Notes: generated by a model from the letters alone, not told the origin. Shown: positions 7,275 through 19,207, counted from the first letter of the stretch. The stretch: DNA of 64,000 nt from Daucus carota subsp. sativus (GCF_001625215.2 NC_030385.2:30653598-30717597), one strand, 5' to 3'. Made by a program: numbers and translations.

Positions 7275-8001
7275 GGGGTCATTTGTTTAGTCTTAACCAT
7301 AATTTCTGAACCAGTGATAATCTGAATCATGAGTGAGTGATGTCATTTGATAAATGTAATTTTTTAAATTTCTGGATGATAATATTTGTTGAAATTTCTT
7401 TTTTTTATATATACTTAATGATATAGAATTGTTCTAAAAAAAATACTCCCTCCGTCCCACCAGATTCTTTACAGTTTCCTTATTTGGCCGTCCCACCCAT
7501 TTCTTTACATTACAAAACTTTCCTAAAATAGTTAATGGGTCCCACCACTTTCCCACTTTTTCTTCCTTTTCACACTACTTTTACTCCACTATCTCTCTTT
7601 TATATATTAAAAATCAGTGAGTCTCGCCACTTCACCCACTTTTCTTTCTTTTTTCTACTACTTTATACATATTTCTTAACCTCCGTGCCCAAACCCAATG
7701 TAAAGAATTGGGTGGGACGGAGGGAGTACTATTTACCATTATATAAGAAATACAATTAAAAAATTTCTCAAAGTAATTAATTTCAACAACAATTAAAAAA
7801 TTATAGGATGTAACTATGTTTAATAGAGTATAGAATAGGCTGCTGGACCAAACCCCCTCCATTTCCTCACATCAGTCGTCCAGCTAATTTAATCGAGTCG
7901 TCCAGCTATTTTTTTGTCGTCCAGCAAAAAGAGCAGCGAGCCAGATGATCTGAACAAAAGACGGCTTCATCCTGTTCAGTTCAGCCATTAACAAATGCCC
8001 C
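7275..8001. mobile_element. PIF/Harbinger-like non-autonomous element, with nested Stowaway
   Basis: The termini GGGGTCATTTGTTTA and TAACAAATGCCCC are imperfect inverted repeats flanked by TTA (7272-7274 and 8002-8004), the 3-bp duplication typical of PIF/Harbinger. The right part has three copies of GTCGTCCAGC. A Stowaway MITE occupies 7446-7726. No transposase is encoded. The right TTA also serves as the left duplication of the next element. Confidence 0.6.
7446..7726. mobile_element. Stowaway MITE
   Basis: Perfect terminal inverted repeats CTCCCTCCGTCCCACC / GGTGGGACGGAGGGAG flanked by TA on both sides; 281 bp, non-coding. Stowaway elements are mobilised by Tc1/mariner-type transposases (family knowledge). 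Confidence 0.92.
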
Positions 8002-8004
8002 TTA

Positions 8005-8377
8005 GAGCAAGTCCAACAGTGTCCTAGTTGGAGGCCTAAATATAATATAAAAAATTATGTCCTAGTAGTTTAGGACATATTCTATTAACTTCAACTCCAA
8101 CAATGTGCCTTATTTTCACTATATGTTTAATATTTTATTATTAAAAGTTCACTTTCATCATTAAAACATAATATAAAATAGAGAGAGAAAAGAGTGTTGT
8201 AAGAATTTATTATAAAATATGGGATAGGGCAAGGAGGGAGAGTGCCTCAAAAATAAGGCTTGAATGAGTTGTCCTAGTGATATAGGGCATCACTAGGACA
8301 CTGTTGAATCAAGTTTTTTCATCAAATGCCCTATATTATGATTTAGGACAACAAATAGGGCAGCTGTTGGACTGCTC
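8005..8377. mobile_element. Tourist-like (PIF/Harbinger) MITE
   Basis: Termini GAGCAAGTCCAACAG and CTGTTGGACTGCTC, flanked by TTA at 8002-8004 and 8378-8380. 373 bp, AT-rich, non-coding. Confidence 0.8.
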
Positions 8378-8592
8378 TTAGTCACTATTATCTTCTCGTA
8401 TTTTTTTTTTTACCACAATTAGGTTTATATACTAGGAATGTTCTAATTTGGCTGTATCCGTCTCTCGCCACCATGTTTATTACAATGAATGTATGTTTCA
8501 CCAACAAAATAATGAACATGCTGAATAATAATAAATTGAACGATACAGCATGTCATCACAACTTTTAATCCGATAAGCATGCTTATACTGTC

Positions 8593-8855
8593 ATTTCCTT
8601 GAAAAAGTAAAGCTTACATTGTCTAGTTCCCATTCTAACCCCACAAGTGTCCTGTAGAATTTGTTTCACGCAACTTGTCCATATACAACAATGAACTGTA
8701 TGCATTATCAATAAATCTCAGTGACGCATTAAAAGTGTCCCACCGTACTTTCGTTCTCTTAAAAACATCATAACTACAATAATGCTCTCAAACAGTTTTC
8801 AGTTATTTACTTATTTTTGTTTCCTTTATTATGTGCGTTTCAGCTGTATATCAAG
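8593..8855 (+). promoter_or_regulatory. Duplicated GDU upstream block, displaced copy
   Basis: This stretch (from about TTCCTTGAAAAAGTAA through TTCCCATTCTAACCCCAC, CAACTTGTCC, TGAACTGTATGCA and CTCAGTGACG to GTGCGTTT) matches 15771-16033, which lies directly upstream of the second GDU gene. Here it ends at a hAT-like insertion and is ~1.5 kb from the TATA of the first GDU gene. It is probably an ancestral promoter-distal element pushed away by insertions. Confidence 0.6.
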
Positions 8856-9191
8856 CAGTGTTATAAAAAGCGCATTAAGCGGCCGATTAAGCGGCCGTCT
8901 AAGCGGAATCGCCCCAAAAACGCTTCGATTTTGTATTAAGCGGGTAATTAAGCGTTTTTTGAAATTAAGCGGATTATTAAGCGGATTAAGCGGTCGTTAA
9001 GCGGATTAAGCAGTAATTAAGCGGTCAAAATGATGTTGACTTCATAATTTTTTAATTTTTCAAATAATTTTTAATTATTATATAATTATAATTCTATTAA
9101 AAAGTTAAAAATTATATAACTATAATTCTATTAAAAAGTTAAAAAATATATATTATATTAAAAATTTAAATTCCTACCATAACATAATATT

Positions 9192-9231
<40 letters not shown>

Positions 9232-9370
9232 TTATAACTAAATATTTAATTATATTTAATTAATCCGCTTATTGACCCGCTTAAAATTCCGCTTAAACGT
9301 CCGCTTTACCGCTTAAGCGCTAGAAGGTCCTTGAACCGCTTAGGACCGATTTGCGCTTTTCACAACATTG
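8856..9370. mobile_element. hAT-like non-autonomous element rich in AAGCGG
   Basis: Ends CAGTGTTATAAAAAGCGC and (reverse complement) CAATGTTGTGAAAAGCGC, flanked by the 8-bp duplication ATATCAAG on both sides. Both subterminal regions are packed with TTAAGCGG/CCGCTTAA words; the centre is AT-rich with a (TA)n run at ~9196-9226. 515 bp, no transposase. Confidence 0.85.
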
Positions 9371-9378
9371 ATATCAAG

Positions 9379-10403
9379 TGGTTGCATCCGGGATTAATTA
9401 ACTTCCAATATTACCAATGAGTAGTAGTAGTTTCCTGTTAATTAAAATTTTCGAAAGTGAAAATAATTATTTGATTGTTATATAGAAATTTATAATCATG
9501 GGAATTCCAATAACCAAGAGCGGGGTATGTTGGTAACTTCCTACAAATAATGAATATTCATACTTCCATGAAAATTGCTCTTCTTTTGCTTTTGTCAACC
9601 GAACAATTTTATTTATAGTTACTTTTCAGGAAGTTGAAATTTCTAGATATTGAAGAGACAACCAAACAAACGCTAAGATTAAATTTTATTTCTTACTTAT
9701 ATATTTATATATAGATGTCGTTTGCCTAAATTTATATTTCAGAAATAAAGATTCATTTCGAAAGAAAAGTACATTAAACCGTATTTTTTTTCCGAAATAA
9801 ATTTTTTTTCTTTATGTCAAATAGTGAATATAAAACACTTATTTCTATATCATCTATCACCGAAAATTTTTATTTAAAAACTCATTTCTAAAAACAACAA
9901 ATGCTTATTTTTTAATAAATGGTACCCAAACAGGACGCGTAGAGTTATAGTGCCACCTTTGGATCCCCTTTCTCATGCTTTTGATGCCATTATTTAACGA
10001 GCAACAAAATCAAATTCCCAAAATAATCGAGACTAAATATAGTGTGGTTAAGTTTTGAATCTGATGGATCAAGGCTAAAATTAATTTTTATGTCATATTT
10101 TTAACTAAAACTTTGAATTCTACATTTTTTTTTTAATATCAAGTTATAAATTTAGAGTTCGGACTATCATCTAATTCTTGTTTAACGTACCGTGCATGGT
10201 ACACATCCGCCAGATAGTTAATCATAGTGACACATTTTCATCAAATAGTTAGTGATAAAGATTTATTTCCGGTTTTCTTCGAATCAGGTTCTCTCGCACG
10301 TTCTCATAAAATTTGTTATTAGAATAAATCCTATCGAGGTTTTCATATAAAAAAGAGGTTAACTAGTAATATTACTTCGTATCAGACATATACTCTATTT
10401 TTT
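9379..10403. other. Intergenic DNA upstream of first GDU gene
   Basis: No ORF or RNA gene recognised; AT-rich. It separates the displaced promoter block from the GDU core promoter. Confidence 0.4.
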
Positions 10404-10411
10404 TATAAATA
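10404..10411 (+). promoter_or_regulatory. TATA box of GDU copy 1
   Basis: TATAAATA in the context TTATAAATAACAGGTCGCATG. The matching sequence before the second GDU gene is CTATAAATAACACCTCGCAT, and the leaders that follow are also alike (CACTTAACCCGCCATC). Confidence 0.7.
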
Positions 10412-10547
10412 ACAGGTCGCATGTCCTCACTTAACCCGCCATCTTTATTCACCATTTCACCTGCTAACTCTCTCATTTCTCTATCACATTAGCAAGCTTC
10501 CTTGAATCCATAAAAATACACATAAACAAAAACACATACTACTCAAC

Positions 10548-11045
10548 ATGAAAGCAGTGGCGGATGCACCTCTGACGATGCCAGTACAGAAATCACCATG
10601 GCACTCACCAGTGCCCTACTTGTTCGGAGGCTTGGCAGCCATGTTAGGCCTGATTGCTTTTGCTCTCCTTATTCTGGCTTGCTCTTACTGGAAGCTCTCG
10701 GGATCTCTCGACAGTGGCGAAGCCGACTCCGAAAGAGATCTCGAGGCAGGCGGTGATGACGCCAGTGACAAGAAACCAGCTCCCGTTTATGAAGAAAAGT
10801 TTCTAGTCATAATGGCTGGACAAGAAAAGCCAACCTACTTGGCCACACCCAAGTCCAGCACCAGCCGAACATCATCTTTTGGCAGCACTGCTAGTGATAG
10901 CAACACGAGTTGTAGCAGTGACACGACTTTATCGGCGGAAAAATCGGACGATGAATCGATGGTTCCTGTAAGTTCTTTTGGTCAGGTAGAAATGAGGACC
11001 ATTATGGGGGACCATGAGGCCACGGACCGGGCAGCTTCTAATTGA
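10548..11045 (+). CDS. GLUTAMINE DUMPER (GDU) family protein, copy 1
   Basis: 165 residues, intronless. GDU proteins are small single-pass membrane proteins that raise amino-acid export and bind LOG2-type RING ubiquitin ligases (family knowledge). Visible here: a short Pro-rich N terminus (SPWHSPVPYLFGG), one hydrophobic segment at about 24-47, an acidic stretch (DSGEADSERDLEAGG) and the diagnostic VIMAG motif at 87-91 followed by GQEKPTYLATP. The Ser/Thr-rich C terminus is typical in length and low conservation. The first ~100 residues differ from copy 2 (16302) at only about three positions, while the C termini diverge. Core promoter and leader are shared with copy 2. Confidence 0.95.
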   Translation: MKAVADAPLTMPVQKSPWHSPVPYLFGGLAAMLGLIAFALLILACSYWKLSGSLDSGEADSERDLEAGGDDASDKKPAPVYEEKFLVIMAGQEKPTYLATPKSSTSRTSSFGSTASDSNTSCSSDTTLSAEKSDDESMVPVSSFGQVEMRTIMGDHEATDRAASN

Positions 11046-11555
11046 TAAATCGACATTTCAGGCGTTTTGATTGATTAAATTAGGGGAGTTTGATCTTTTA
11101 GGTGATTCATTTGTTTTGGAGTTTCACGTGATCATTCGGGAATGTAAATATAATTTTGAGGATGAAATGAAAAGAATCAACTCTTCGTCAATCTACGTGA
11201 TCAATGTCGGAGACATAAATGTGTCGGTTTCTATGTGTGCGGTTGGTCTCAAATGAGATCACTATAAGCGATTAAGCGAGCTTATCTTCAGCATTATTTT
11301 AAAATTCGACCAGTTCATAAACAAACGAGTTTAAGCCTGAAGGACTCGAAGTGAACATAATTACATATACTCGTAATTAATACAGAAGAGAATTGATACT
11401 TGTCGTGCATGAATAATTTCACTTAACCCTTGTAATGATGTGCTAGTTAATTAAAAATCTGTTTTAGTTGCCTTTTTTATATCTTATTAGTTATTAGCAT
11501 TTCTACTAAAATATATTTCATTATTATTTTATATTATACTATTTTTTAAAGGGTT

Positions 11556-11745
11556 TTTCTAGTGTGTTCCTATGGGTACACACTAACTACTTTTTGTTGA
11601 GATGGAGGGCTTTTACTGGTCATGTTTTTTATGCATTTGCAGGGGTTATGATAATTAATGAGGTTTTGGCTAATAAAAGTCTTCCACTTAAATAAAAAAT
11701 GGTTATTAGTGTGTACTCACTAGAGAATCTGTTTTTCAAAAACTT
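11556..11745. mobile_element. Possible MITE
   Basis: TTCTAGTGTGTTCC...GGGTACACACTAA at the left and TTAGTGTGTACTCACTAGAGAA at the right form imperfect inverted ends. Related ends (TTTTCTATGGTGTGCCCATGGGCACACACTAA) occur at 37708, and a similar structure at 54090-54235. Target duplications not resolved. Confidence 0.45.
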
Positions 11746-11825
11746 ATATTAAACTACTTTTTGCAGTGGTGAGAAATCAGAATATATACTCTGACACGCC
11801 AATCATATAAAGTTCTTTAAGCCGG

Positions 11826-12052
11826 GGGGTGTTTGTTTACAAAGAAGCTGGGGCTGCTTCTGATTTCTGTTTTTTTTGCCCGTTTGTGTAAAGAAGTAGA
11901 AGCACTTTTAAGAAGCTGAGAATGTTATAGTTTCTCTGTCACAGCTTCTGCTTCTTTTCCAAACACTTTATTAACTTATTTACTTCTCACTTCTGCTCCA
12001 CTTCTTTATTATAAATAAGAAGTCACTTCTTTTAGCTAACACAAACAGCCCT
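11826..12052. mobile_element. Possible hAT-like MITE
   Basis: Starts GGGGTGTTTGTTTACAAAGAAGC and ends AAGAAGTCACTTCTTTTAGCTAACACAAACAGCCC; the interior resembles the element at 61275-61520 in word content and order. No clear target-site duplication found. Confidence 0.5.
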
Positions 12053-12060
12053 TATATATG

Positions 12061-14174
12061 CGGTACAATGAATCAAAGAGAAATGATAAAAATGTCCTAT
12101 TTCACTAGCTTATTTTCCATCTTTTCCTCTTCTTTCTAGTACATGTATATGAATAACATTTAATCTCTCGAACGCACTGCATAGGTTCACATTTCACAAA
12201 TATTTCATTCTAATTAGCTAGACTAAGTTTCTTCTATCAGGATCATCCACACAGTGACCGATGAATTCATTAACACGGCAGTGACATCAAGCAAGAAAAT
12301 ATTTATAGTGCTTTTGAACTGTATTTTGAATGAAATAAGTATAAAAAATTGTTCTGCTATAATTGTTCTCATTTTTCTCACAAATAATTTATCATTTTTT
12401 TCATAAATAAATTGTTCTCACTTAAATCAGTATTTATATAATAATATATGGATGGCATAACGGATATACAGATATTTGTATCGTATATAAATATAATTCA
12501 TAATTAAAGCTCGGGAATTTTACCTTGCTAATTATCTAATGATCATGCATGATGCATTCATAAGTTAAATAAACAATGCGGAGTGTGTCGGTTCTCCGAG
12601 CACTATGGTATATTTTTAAATTTTCACTTAATTATATTAGTCAGAAGAAAAAACGAATTTATTTGGTTCCAAAACACTCAATTTTAAATACAAACTAAAG
12701 TATATGCAGTGTACAGGTTTTCCAATCAATAGATCTTGTATATAAAGATTAAGGCTAGGATTAAAGCTAGGTTGAAGTAATGTACACATTTAAGCATAGA
12801 ACATATCCTAAACTCGCACCTCCTTTTCCTCTCCTTTATTCTTTGCTTTCCTCAACAGTAGTTCCCCCTGTTTCTTCAGATTCCAACATCGCCAATATGG
12901 TGCTTTCTTTATATAAATACTTTAATACTTTGCAAAAAGATATATGAATGCTGCTTTACAAGTTACATACATTATACATACATATAAAAATATATATAAA
13001 TATTTAAGTTAGGCCCTACTCCCTCAAATTATATTCTTTATACTTTGTTTTATACCTCCACGTACGTACTCTTCATGATTTCAAGTACGCAAATTTTAAG
13101 TTTATAAATGATATAAGAATAAGATGACATATTATAAGTTCTATATTTATATAATCTCATCATGCCCGGTCGTGTAAAATTATGCATATGCTAAATATAT
13201 ATATCGATAATTTTAGAGTAAATTATATAGTGCTGATCATGCTTTTCACTAAATTTAAAAAAAATGACCGAATTTTCAAATTTATAAATTATTGATCACA
13301 TTTTACTTCCTTCTTAAAAAATGGCTTATGCTGATTTGTAAAATGAAAATGAACCATTATTTTGAAAGATTAAAGTAAAATGTGGTCATCATTTTAGAAA
13401 ATAATTAACAAATAATTGATAAATATTATTATTTTAAAATATAAAAACTAAAACTGACCACTAATTTGTAAATTCGAAATTTTGACCGCTCTTTTAAGAT
13501 TCGATGTAGAACACGACGACGGTCATCTTTTAATTTATCCACAATTTTCCTTCTGAAAATTCTAATTTCATCAATGCCAAATGGTGTCCCCTGCAGCCTG
13601 CAGAGTGATACATCCATCCGATTCATTATAGCAATAACCTCCAGCTCCTATCCCAATTTTTCACCTATAGAAAATAAATAGTGAAGCTTTAAAATTGAAA
13701 GTTGCTTGAGAAGTGACAGCAGCCACAAAAGCAGCAAATAGTATAGTGGTGGCAACCCCCATTGTTAAGCTAACAAAAACAATCAGGTTGTGGCCTTGTG
13801 GACATCCCACTTAAAGAAAATTAATATTATAAACTTAGTACTAACTAATATGATTAGAATATGGAAATATATGTTCCCCGTAGATTCCCACGGAGATTTG
13901 TCCTTGATCTTATTTGTAATCTTATCTCTGTGAAGAATCCATTTATAAACCCGGATTTGATACTCCATATATGCTTAATTTTCTATGATTAGACTGGAAC
14001 ACCTGGGGCGCCACAAGTTTAATTGCCAATTCTTATAATTTCACACTAACTCTAATCTGATTTAATTAATATTGACATTAATATAATGTTAAAGAATCTA
14101 TTCACCATTTTTCATAATCCAAAAAAAGTTTCCCAATAACCTCTTGGCTAAAACTCCTTTCGAGAGGTGATTTG
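12061..14174. other. Intergenic AT-rich DNA, no gene seen
   Basis: Several short frames without family resemblance. The left half may carry regulatory DNA, but I see no motif worth naming. Confidence 0.4.
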
Positions 14175-14177
14175 TTA

Positions 14178-14572
14178 GAGCATCTCCAACCATCTAAAAC
14201 CCTAGGCTAAAAAGTGAATTGACATACCTAAAATAAAAAAATTTAGCCAACAGCTCCATAAACTCAACTCCAATCATGCTCACCTTTTGTCTATAAATTT
14301 AGCCAACCTCCTATGGATGGCTAAATTTGTCGAACCTTTACAAGTCTGTAAGAAAATCTGTAGGAAGATTGCACATCATTTATTACCATATTGAATTGAT
14401 ATATTCTATTTTAACAATTTAAAATATTAATAACATACTATTTTTAAATTATAGCCAACCAATATAGCCAGTACCATTGAAGCAAAATGTCTTATAGGTT
14501 CAACAAATTTTACATAATGTCTTACAGGTCCAATTTAGCCAACGATTATAGCCAACGCCGTTGAAGATGCTC
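14178..14572. mobile_element. Tourist-like MITE (395-bp family), copy 1
   Basis: GAGCATCTCCAACCATCTAAAACC at the left and GCCAACGCCGTTGAAGATGCTC at the right, flanked by TTA. 395 bp; very similar along its length to the copy at 36034-36428, and in reverse to the interrupted copy at 59968-61061. Confidence 0.88.
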
Positions 14573-14962
14573 TTAGGCGTCACTTTCACAACCTTGGCAA
14601 TTATATCTCTAGTACGATGCAGAAATAATTGGACAGGCGGTACAGAAATAAATTTAAAACGAATGAGCATCGCTAGATGCAAAGAAACAATTAGTATAAG
14701 CTAGCTAGTGGGATTCGGTAACATGACTCACGTTGCATTAGCAATCTTCTAGTAGTGCTTAATTGGCAGTTAACTATAACTTCCTTTCGAGATTGTGAAC
14801 CGTACGCTACAAGCTGAGTAAAATTGAACGATATTGATATTGAAGGACGACTGAGTTCTCGAATTTTAGTCCTGTCATAGTGTCATTGAATGATAATTAA
14901 ATTTAGTCGGTTGTGCATAGAATTGAAAATGTTGCAATAATTTACAACAGTAACATTGAGTA

Positions 14963-15238
14963 TTCTCTCCGTCCCTCTGAAATGTATACATATGGATTGG
15001 ATACGGAGATTAAGAAAAGTGTATAAAGTAATGTAAGGAGAAAGAGAAAGAAAAATGGGTAAAGTGGCGGGACCCATCAATATATAATTGATAGATTTAG
15101 AAAAGTAGTTGAAAGTAGTGTTTGAATGAGATTTTTATATTATAAAAATTTACTATCTTAAGAAAGTTTTGAAATGTATAGAATTAAATGGGATATCCAA
15201 AAAAGAAAAATTTATAGAATTAAATGGGACGGAGAGAG
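14963..15238. mobile_element. Stowaway MITE
   Basis: Ends TTCTCTCCGTCCC and GGGACGGAGAGAG, flanked by TA (14961-14962, 15239-15240). Contains the related subterminal words GAATTAAATGGGA. Non-coding. Confidence 0.85.
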
Positions 15239-15240
15239 TA

Positions 15241-15770
15241 TTATTTTAAGTGTGTTTTGTGTAATTGTGGCTGCAGATCTTTTGAGGATATACAGTGCAT
15301 GTACGGTTGTCCCTCTACTTTTGAGGCGATGATGGTAATGCCGACTGGCGAGTGGGAGCCCTTTGCTTTCGTTTCTGGGACAGTCCAATAGTTTTTACAG
15401 ATAAGCACGAATCACTCGTGTCCTAAAATAATAATAATTTTGATTTTTTATACGTATTTTGAGATGTGGAAAAAATATAGATTATTGTTTGGATTTTTGT
15501 TAAATAAAAATTATCCTCTGCTCTTATTTAGCAGCACGGAATGTTTGAAACAATATCTAAAGAATGGACACCCAAACCTAACTCACTTCTACATCAAAAC
15601 ACAAACTCCACGCATCAGCTTCACAGCCGTTACAGTTATCCAACTGACTTCATATTGTTTTGTAATTAAACCCTTCGATGATTTTTTTTTAATTACAAGA
15701 ACGTGATCAGTTCCTGAACAAAGCTATGAAGAGCTCCACTTTCGATCCCATAAACAAGTTAGTACTATTA
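15241..15770. other. Intergenic DNA, no gene seen
   Basis: Only a weak frame of 88 codons (15440-15706) with no family resemblance and intergenic-like composition. Confidence 0.4.
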
Positions 15771-16033
15771 GTTTCTCTAAAAAGTAACGCACGTATATTT
15801 ATAATTCCCATTCTAACCCCACCGAGTTTTGTGGATTATGTTTCACACAACTTGTCCATTATGTAAACATGAACTGTATGCAATACTGTCCTTAAACCTC
15901 AGTGACGTTTCAAAAGGGTCGCACCGTACTTGCATTTCTCTCGCAAAGCATCATAACTGCAATAATACTCTCCCACAGTTTCAAGTTTTTTCTTTTGCTA
16001 CTTTTACTAAGTGCGTTTTATCTGTACACTAAG
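15771..16033 (+). promoter_or_regulatory. GDU upstream block, proximal copy
   Basis: Homologous to 8593-8855. It contains TTCCCATTCTAACCCCAC, CACAACTTGTCCAT, TGAACTGTATGCAATA and CTCAGTGACGT and lies ~150 bp upstream of the GDU copy 2 TATA. Conservation after duplication makes it a candidate regulatory region. Confidence 0.55.
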
Positions 16034-16185
16034 ATCAGATTTCATCATTATATTATTATATATATACAAACACACCAGTAGTGCTTCCTGGGACATGCAT
16101 ATGACGACATTCATTAACATGCCCACCCGAAAACCCTAATCACGTTATTCGGTTTTACTTAATTATTCCCTAATCCCCTTCTTTC

Positions 16186-16193
16186 TATAAATA
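16186..16193 (+). promoter_or_regulatory. TATA box of GDU copy 2
   Basis: TATAAATA, 116 bp upstream of the ATG, followed by a leader with a CT-rich microsatellite at about 16250-16287. Confidence 0.7.
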
Positions 16194-16301
16194 ACACCTC
16201 GCATTTGCTCACTTAACCCGCCATCTCCTTATTCACCTGCTAAATCAATCTCTCTCTCTCTATCTATCTCTCTCTCTCTCTCTCTCTATACATTAAAAGA
16301 T

Positions 16302-16757
16302 ATGACGGCAGTGGCAAATGCACCCTTGACGATGCCAGTACAGAAATCACCATGGCACTCACCAGTTCCCTACTTGTTCGGAGGCTTGGCAGCCATGTTA
16401 GGCCTAATCGCTTTTGCTCTCCTTATTCTAGCTTGCTCCTACTGGAAGCTCTCGGGATCTCTCGACAGTGGCGAAGCCGACTCCGAAAGAGACCTCGAGG
16501 CAGGCGGTGATGACGCCAAAGACAAGAAACCAGCTCCCGTTTATGAAGAAAAATTTCTAGTGATAATGGCTGGACAAGAAAAACCAACCTACCTGGCCAC
16601 ACCCAAGTCCAGCACCAGCCGAACATCATCTTTTGGCAGCACTACTAGTGAAAGCAACACGAGTACTTGTAGCAGTAACGAGATGTGTTGTACTTTTGTG
16701 GTACAGACGAGTAGTCAAGTATTGAACCGTGATGTCACGGATCGGACGGCTCCTTGA
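16302..16757 (+). CDS. GLUTAMINE DUMPER (GDU) family protein, copy 2
   Basis: 151 residues, intronless. Same plan as copy 1: Pro-rich N terminus, single membrane segment (~24-47), acidic patch and VIMAG (87-91). Differences from copy 1 in the first 100 residues are few (T2, N6, K73). The C terminus diverges after NTSTCSS: copy 1 has an insertion-like Ser/Glu/Asp stretch, while this copy has a shorter CCTFVVQTSS tail. Expected at the plasma membrane, promoting amino-acid efflux (family knowledge). Tandem duplication in direct orientation, ~5.75 kb apart, with transposons between. Confidence 0.95.
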   Translation: MTAVANAPLTMPVQKSPWHSPVPYLFGGLAAMLGLIAFALLILACSYWKLSGSLDSGEADSERDLEAGGDDAKDKKPAPVYEEKFLVIMAGQEKPTYLATPKSSTSRTSSFGSTTSESNTSTCSSNEMCCTFVVQTSSQVLNRDVTDRTAP

Positions 16758-17580
16758 TTTCTCTAGCAATCTCTTGATGGTTCATTGACAGGATCGCAGT
16801 AATTTAAAATACCTCGATCGGGAATGTAAATATATTTTTGAGAATGAAATGAAAGAGTCATCGTTTCCTTTAGTTCGAGTTATGATCATTATTATATTAT
16901 AATTTATTTTTCATCCCAACCTAATTATTTTCTCAGGGAAGGTGATAGGGATTCCGTCAATTTAAATTACGCTGAAATTAACCGTTTTTCTAGTAGTGGA
17001 AATTGGCAGTTGTGGCTAATAAAATTGTTACAAATAGAAAGAGATATATTGTGACGTGAAGGAAAACATTGCAAGTAGTTCTCATTCCTACAGAAGTACG
17101 TTATAGCTGGCTTGTAGATGAGTTGATTAAAGTTGGAGGATTGGGCGCTTTAAAAGGAGGATGAGGTTAAGCCAATGAAAGAAGAGCTACGAAATCGAGA
17201 AGGAAAAGAATAAAAATGCTTTTGGGAGTGGTGTGAACTGTTAGCACCGGGAGGAGCAAAAAATCGAATATGTATGTTTGTTTTCTTTTGTGAAGTGGAG
17301 TCTGGGGTATTATCTATTCATCATCGTGGCCCCTGCACAAGATTATCATGTCGTTTCCTATCATTACTATTGCAGCCTGCAGGCGATAATCCGATCTTTT
17401 GACCTGGAAAACAAAGATTACAAAAAAACTTATTTACATGAAATATTTATAATTTTCGTTTCAATATGCATCGACTCCCATTTTGTCTGATTGCAGACCC
17501 TCTAGGACAATTAATTAATTTGCGTTTTGTATTTGATATGTTATGATGTTCTTGGCACTAGCAAGTGGCCACGAAGAAAT
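16758..17580. other. 3' flank of GDU copy 2, no gene seen
   Basis: A 70-codon frame (17278-17490) shows no family resemblance. GGGAATGTAAATATA...GAATGAAATGAAA is shared with the 3' flank of copy 1 (near 11137), so 3' untranslated sequence was duplicated too. Confidence 0.45.
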
Positions 17581-17590
17581 GGGGCTAGAA

Positions 17591-17827
17591 GGGATGACAA
17601 TATCAGACACGACCTGAATCTGACTCGAACCCGCAATCTGATTTATTGAGACAGAACCCGAAAGTGATCCGAAAATCACCCGATCGACTCGAAATGACCC
17701 GAAATTAGAATTTCATTTCTAAACACTCCAGTTTGCAGTTTTATTCAATTATAAGTGATTTTAGCTTGATCCAAAAACGACCCGATTGCTGACACGAACA
17801 CGACCTGTTACCCGAAATTGCCGCCCC
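17591..17827. mobile_element. hAT-like MITE rich in GACCCGAA
   Basis: Ends GGGATGACAAT and (reverse complement) GGGGCGGCAAT; flanks GGCTAGAA and GCCTAGAA agree at 7 of 8 positions. The interior is full of ACCCGAA / CGAACACGACC words. 237 bp. Confidence 0.65.
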
Positions 17828-17835
17828 GCCTAGAA

Positions 17836-19192
17836 GAAAGGATTGGTCTCAAGTATACTCTGAGGCCTGAGCGTAAAAACTTAGTTTTGAATATTAGTTC
17901 TGCTAATAGTTAGACTCATAGGTGAGTGAGTGTACTGTTGTGAATGCTAAAATGTGAGATTAATTTCTGGGCCTAATGGTAGCAATAAACATCTATGCGT
18001 GATATAATGAAGAAGTCCAGTGCAATCAGATAGTAGGAGTGACCCATTGACTCCTTGATGGGCTAGTGCAACATAAACAAAACTTACATTAATTTTGTTG
18101 AGTGAAGTGCGTGTAAGAATATATTATTGTCTCATGTTTGTTGATTATCTATATAACATAATTTTTGTTTTGCAAATACTTCAATTTATTTAAAAATAAT
18201 CTTCCGAAACTTTGTATATATATCAACACACAGAGTACTTTCTCAATATTAGATTTGATAGGTTCATTTATATCTTCCACAGACGAAGGGCCATAAATTG
18301 AAATATATCCTGAACCTTTTACCTTTTCTTTAAGAAATAGAGAATAATCTTTATATCCTTTACATTGTGCAGAATAAGCTTTGCATTCCTGTACCTCTCC
18401 TAGCCCCGGGTTACTAATTTGGTGTTTTGTTACTGCTTCAGCATATTATACCCTCTGTTTTTTTCCCATGAAACAGGATTTGCAGCTTGTTTTGTTGCTG
18501 GGAGTTGTGTTGTACCAGGTCTGTTTCTTGTTTGTTAATATCACCATCTTTGCTCATCAGAAACCATCTATTCACTTTTATCTATATTATCTATTTCACA
18601 ACTGTTTCATTCAATTTTTAGCATTACCGTTACATAGAGAGATATCAGAATGTCATTTTAAATGGTAACAAACAAGATGTCACTATATACCATAACAATG
18701 CAATTGTAAATCAGCTTAAAAAATCTGTGTCCGGAGAACAAACTAATGAACCTGGTCACATTAGATTCCGAATAATTATTTCTATTTCCCAGGCAACTAA
18801 AACAAGTTTAATGCAAGTGAAATACTCATGGTATAATGTTACTGAGATTGTGATTATGTTAATGACGGACATCCCATAATTAAGGCTAGACAAAGAGGAG
18901 ACTGCCAAATGATGCCACAGGAGCTGTGCAATAATATATATTAGTAACAAGCTTATTTATGTTCACAATGAGATTAATCTTGTACATGCTCGCCTCATCA
19001 TACTAGTTTTATTGTTTTATTTGTCAACATGTATATTAATTTATTTAACTTTACTGTATTTTACCTAAGATATTAAGAAATGCTAGCCGGCAGGGGTCGG
19101 CAAATTTACAAATGCATTATCTGAAATAGTAGAGTTGATTTAGTTTAAAAAGAGAAACTTGATCTTTGTATTTTCTTGTATGAGGGTTGCAG
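17836..19192. other. Upstream region of kinase gene
   Basis: Probably holds the promoter and 5' leader. TTGCAG at 19187-19192 is a good splice acceptor 15 bp before the ATG, so an intron in the 5' untranslated region is likely; its donor is not fixed. The 95-codon frame at 18381 looks spurious. Confidence 0.4.
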
Positions 19193-19207
19193 CCCAGAGG
19201 AAACCTT

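Noticed and set aside
18381-18668. 95-codon plus ORF upstream of the kinase
   Set aside because: No family resemblance; T-rich sequence with intron-like composition.
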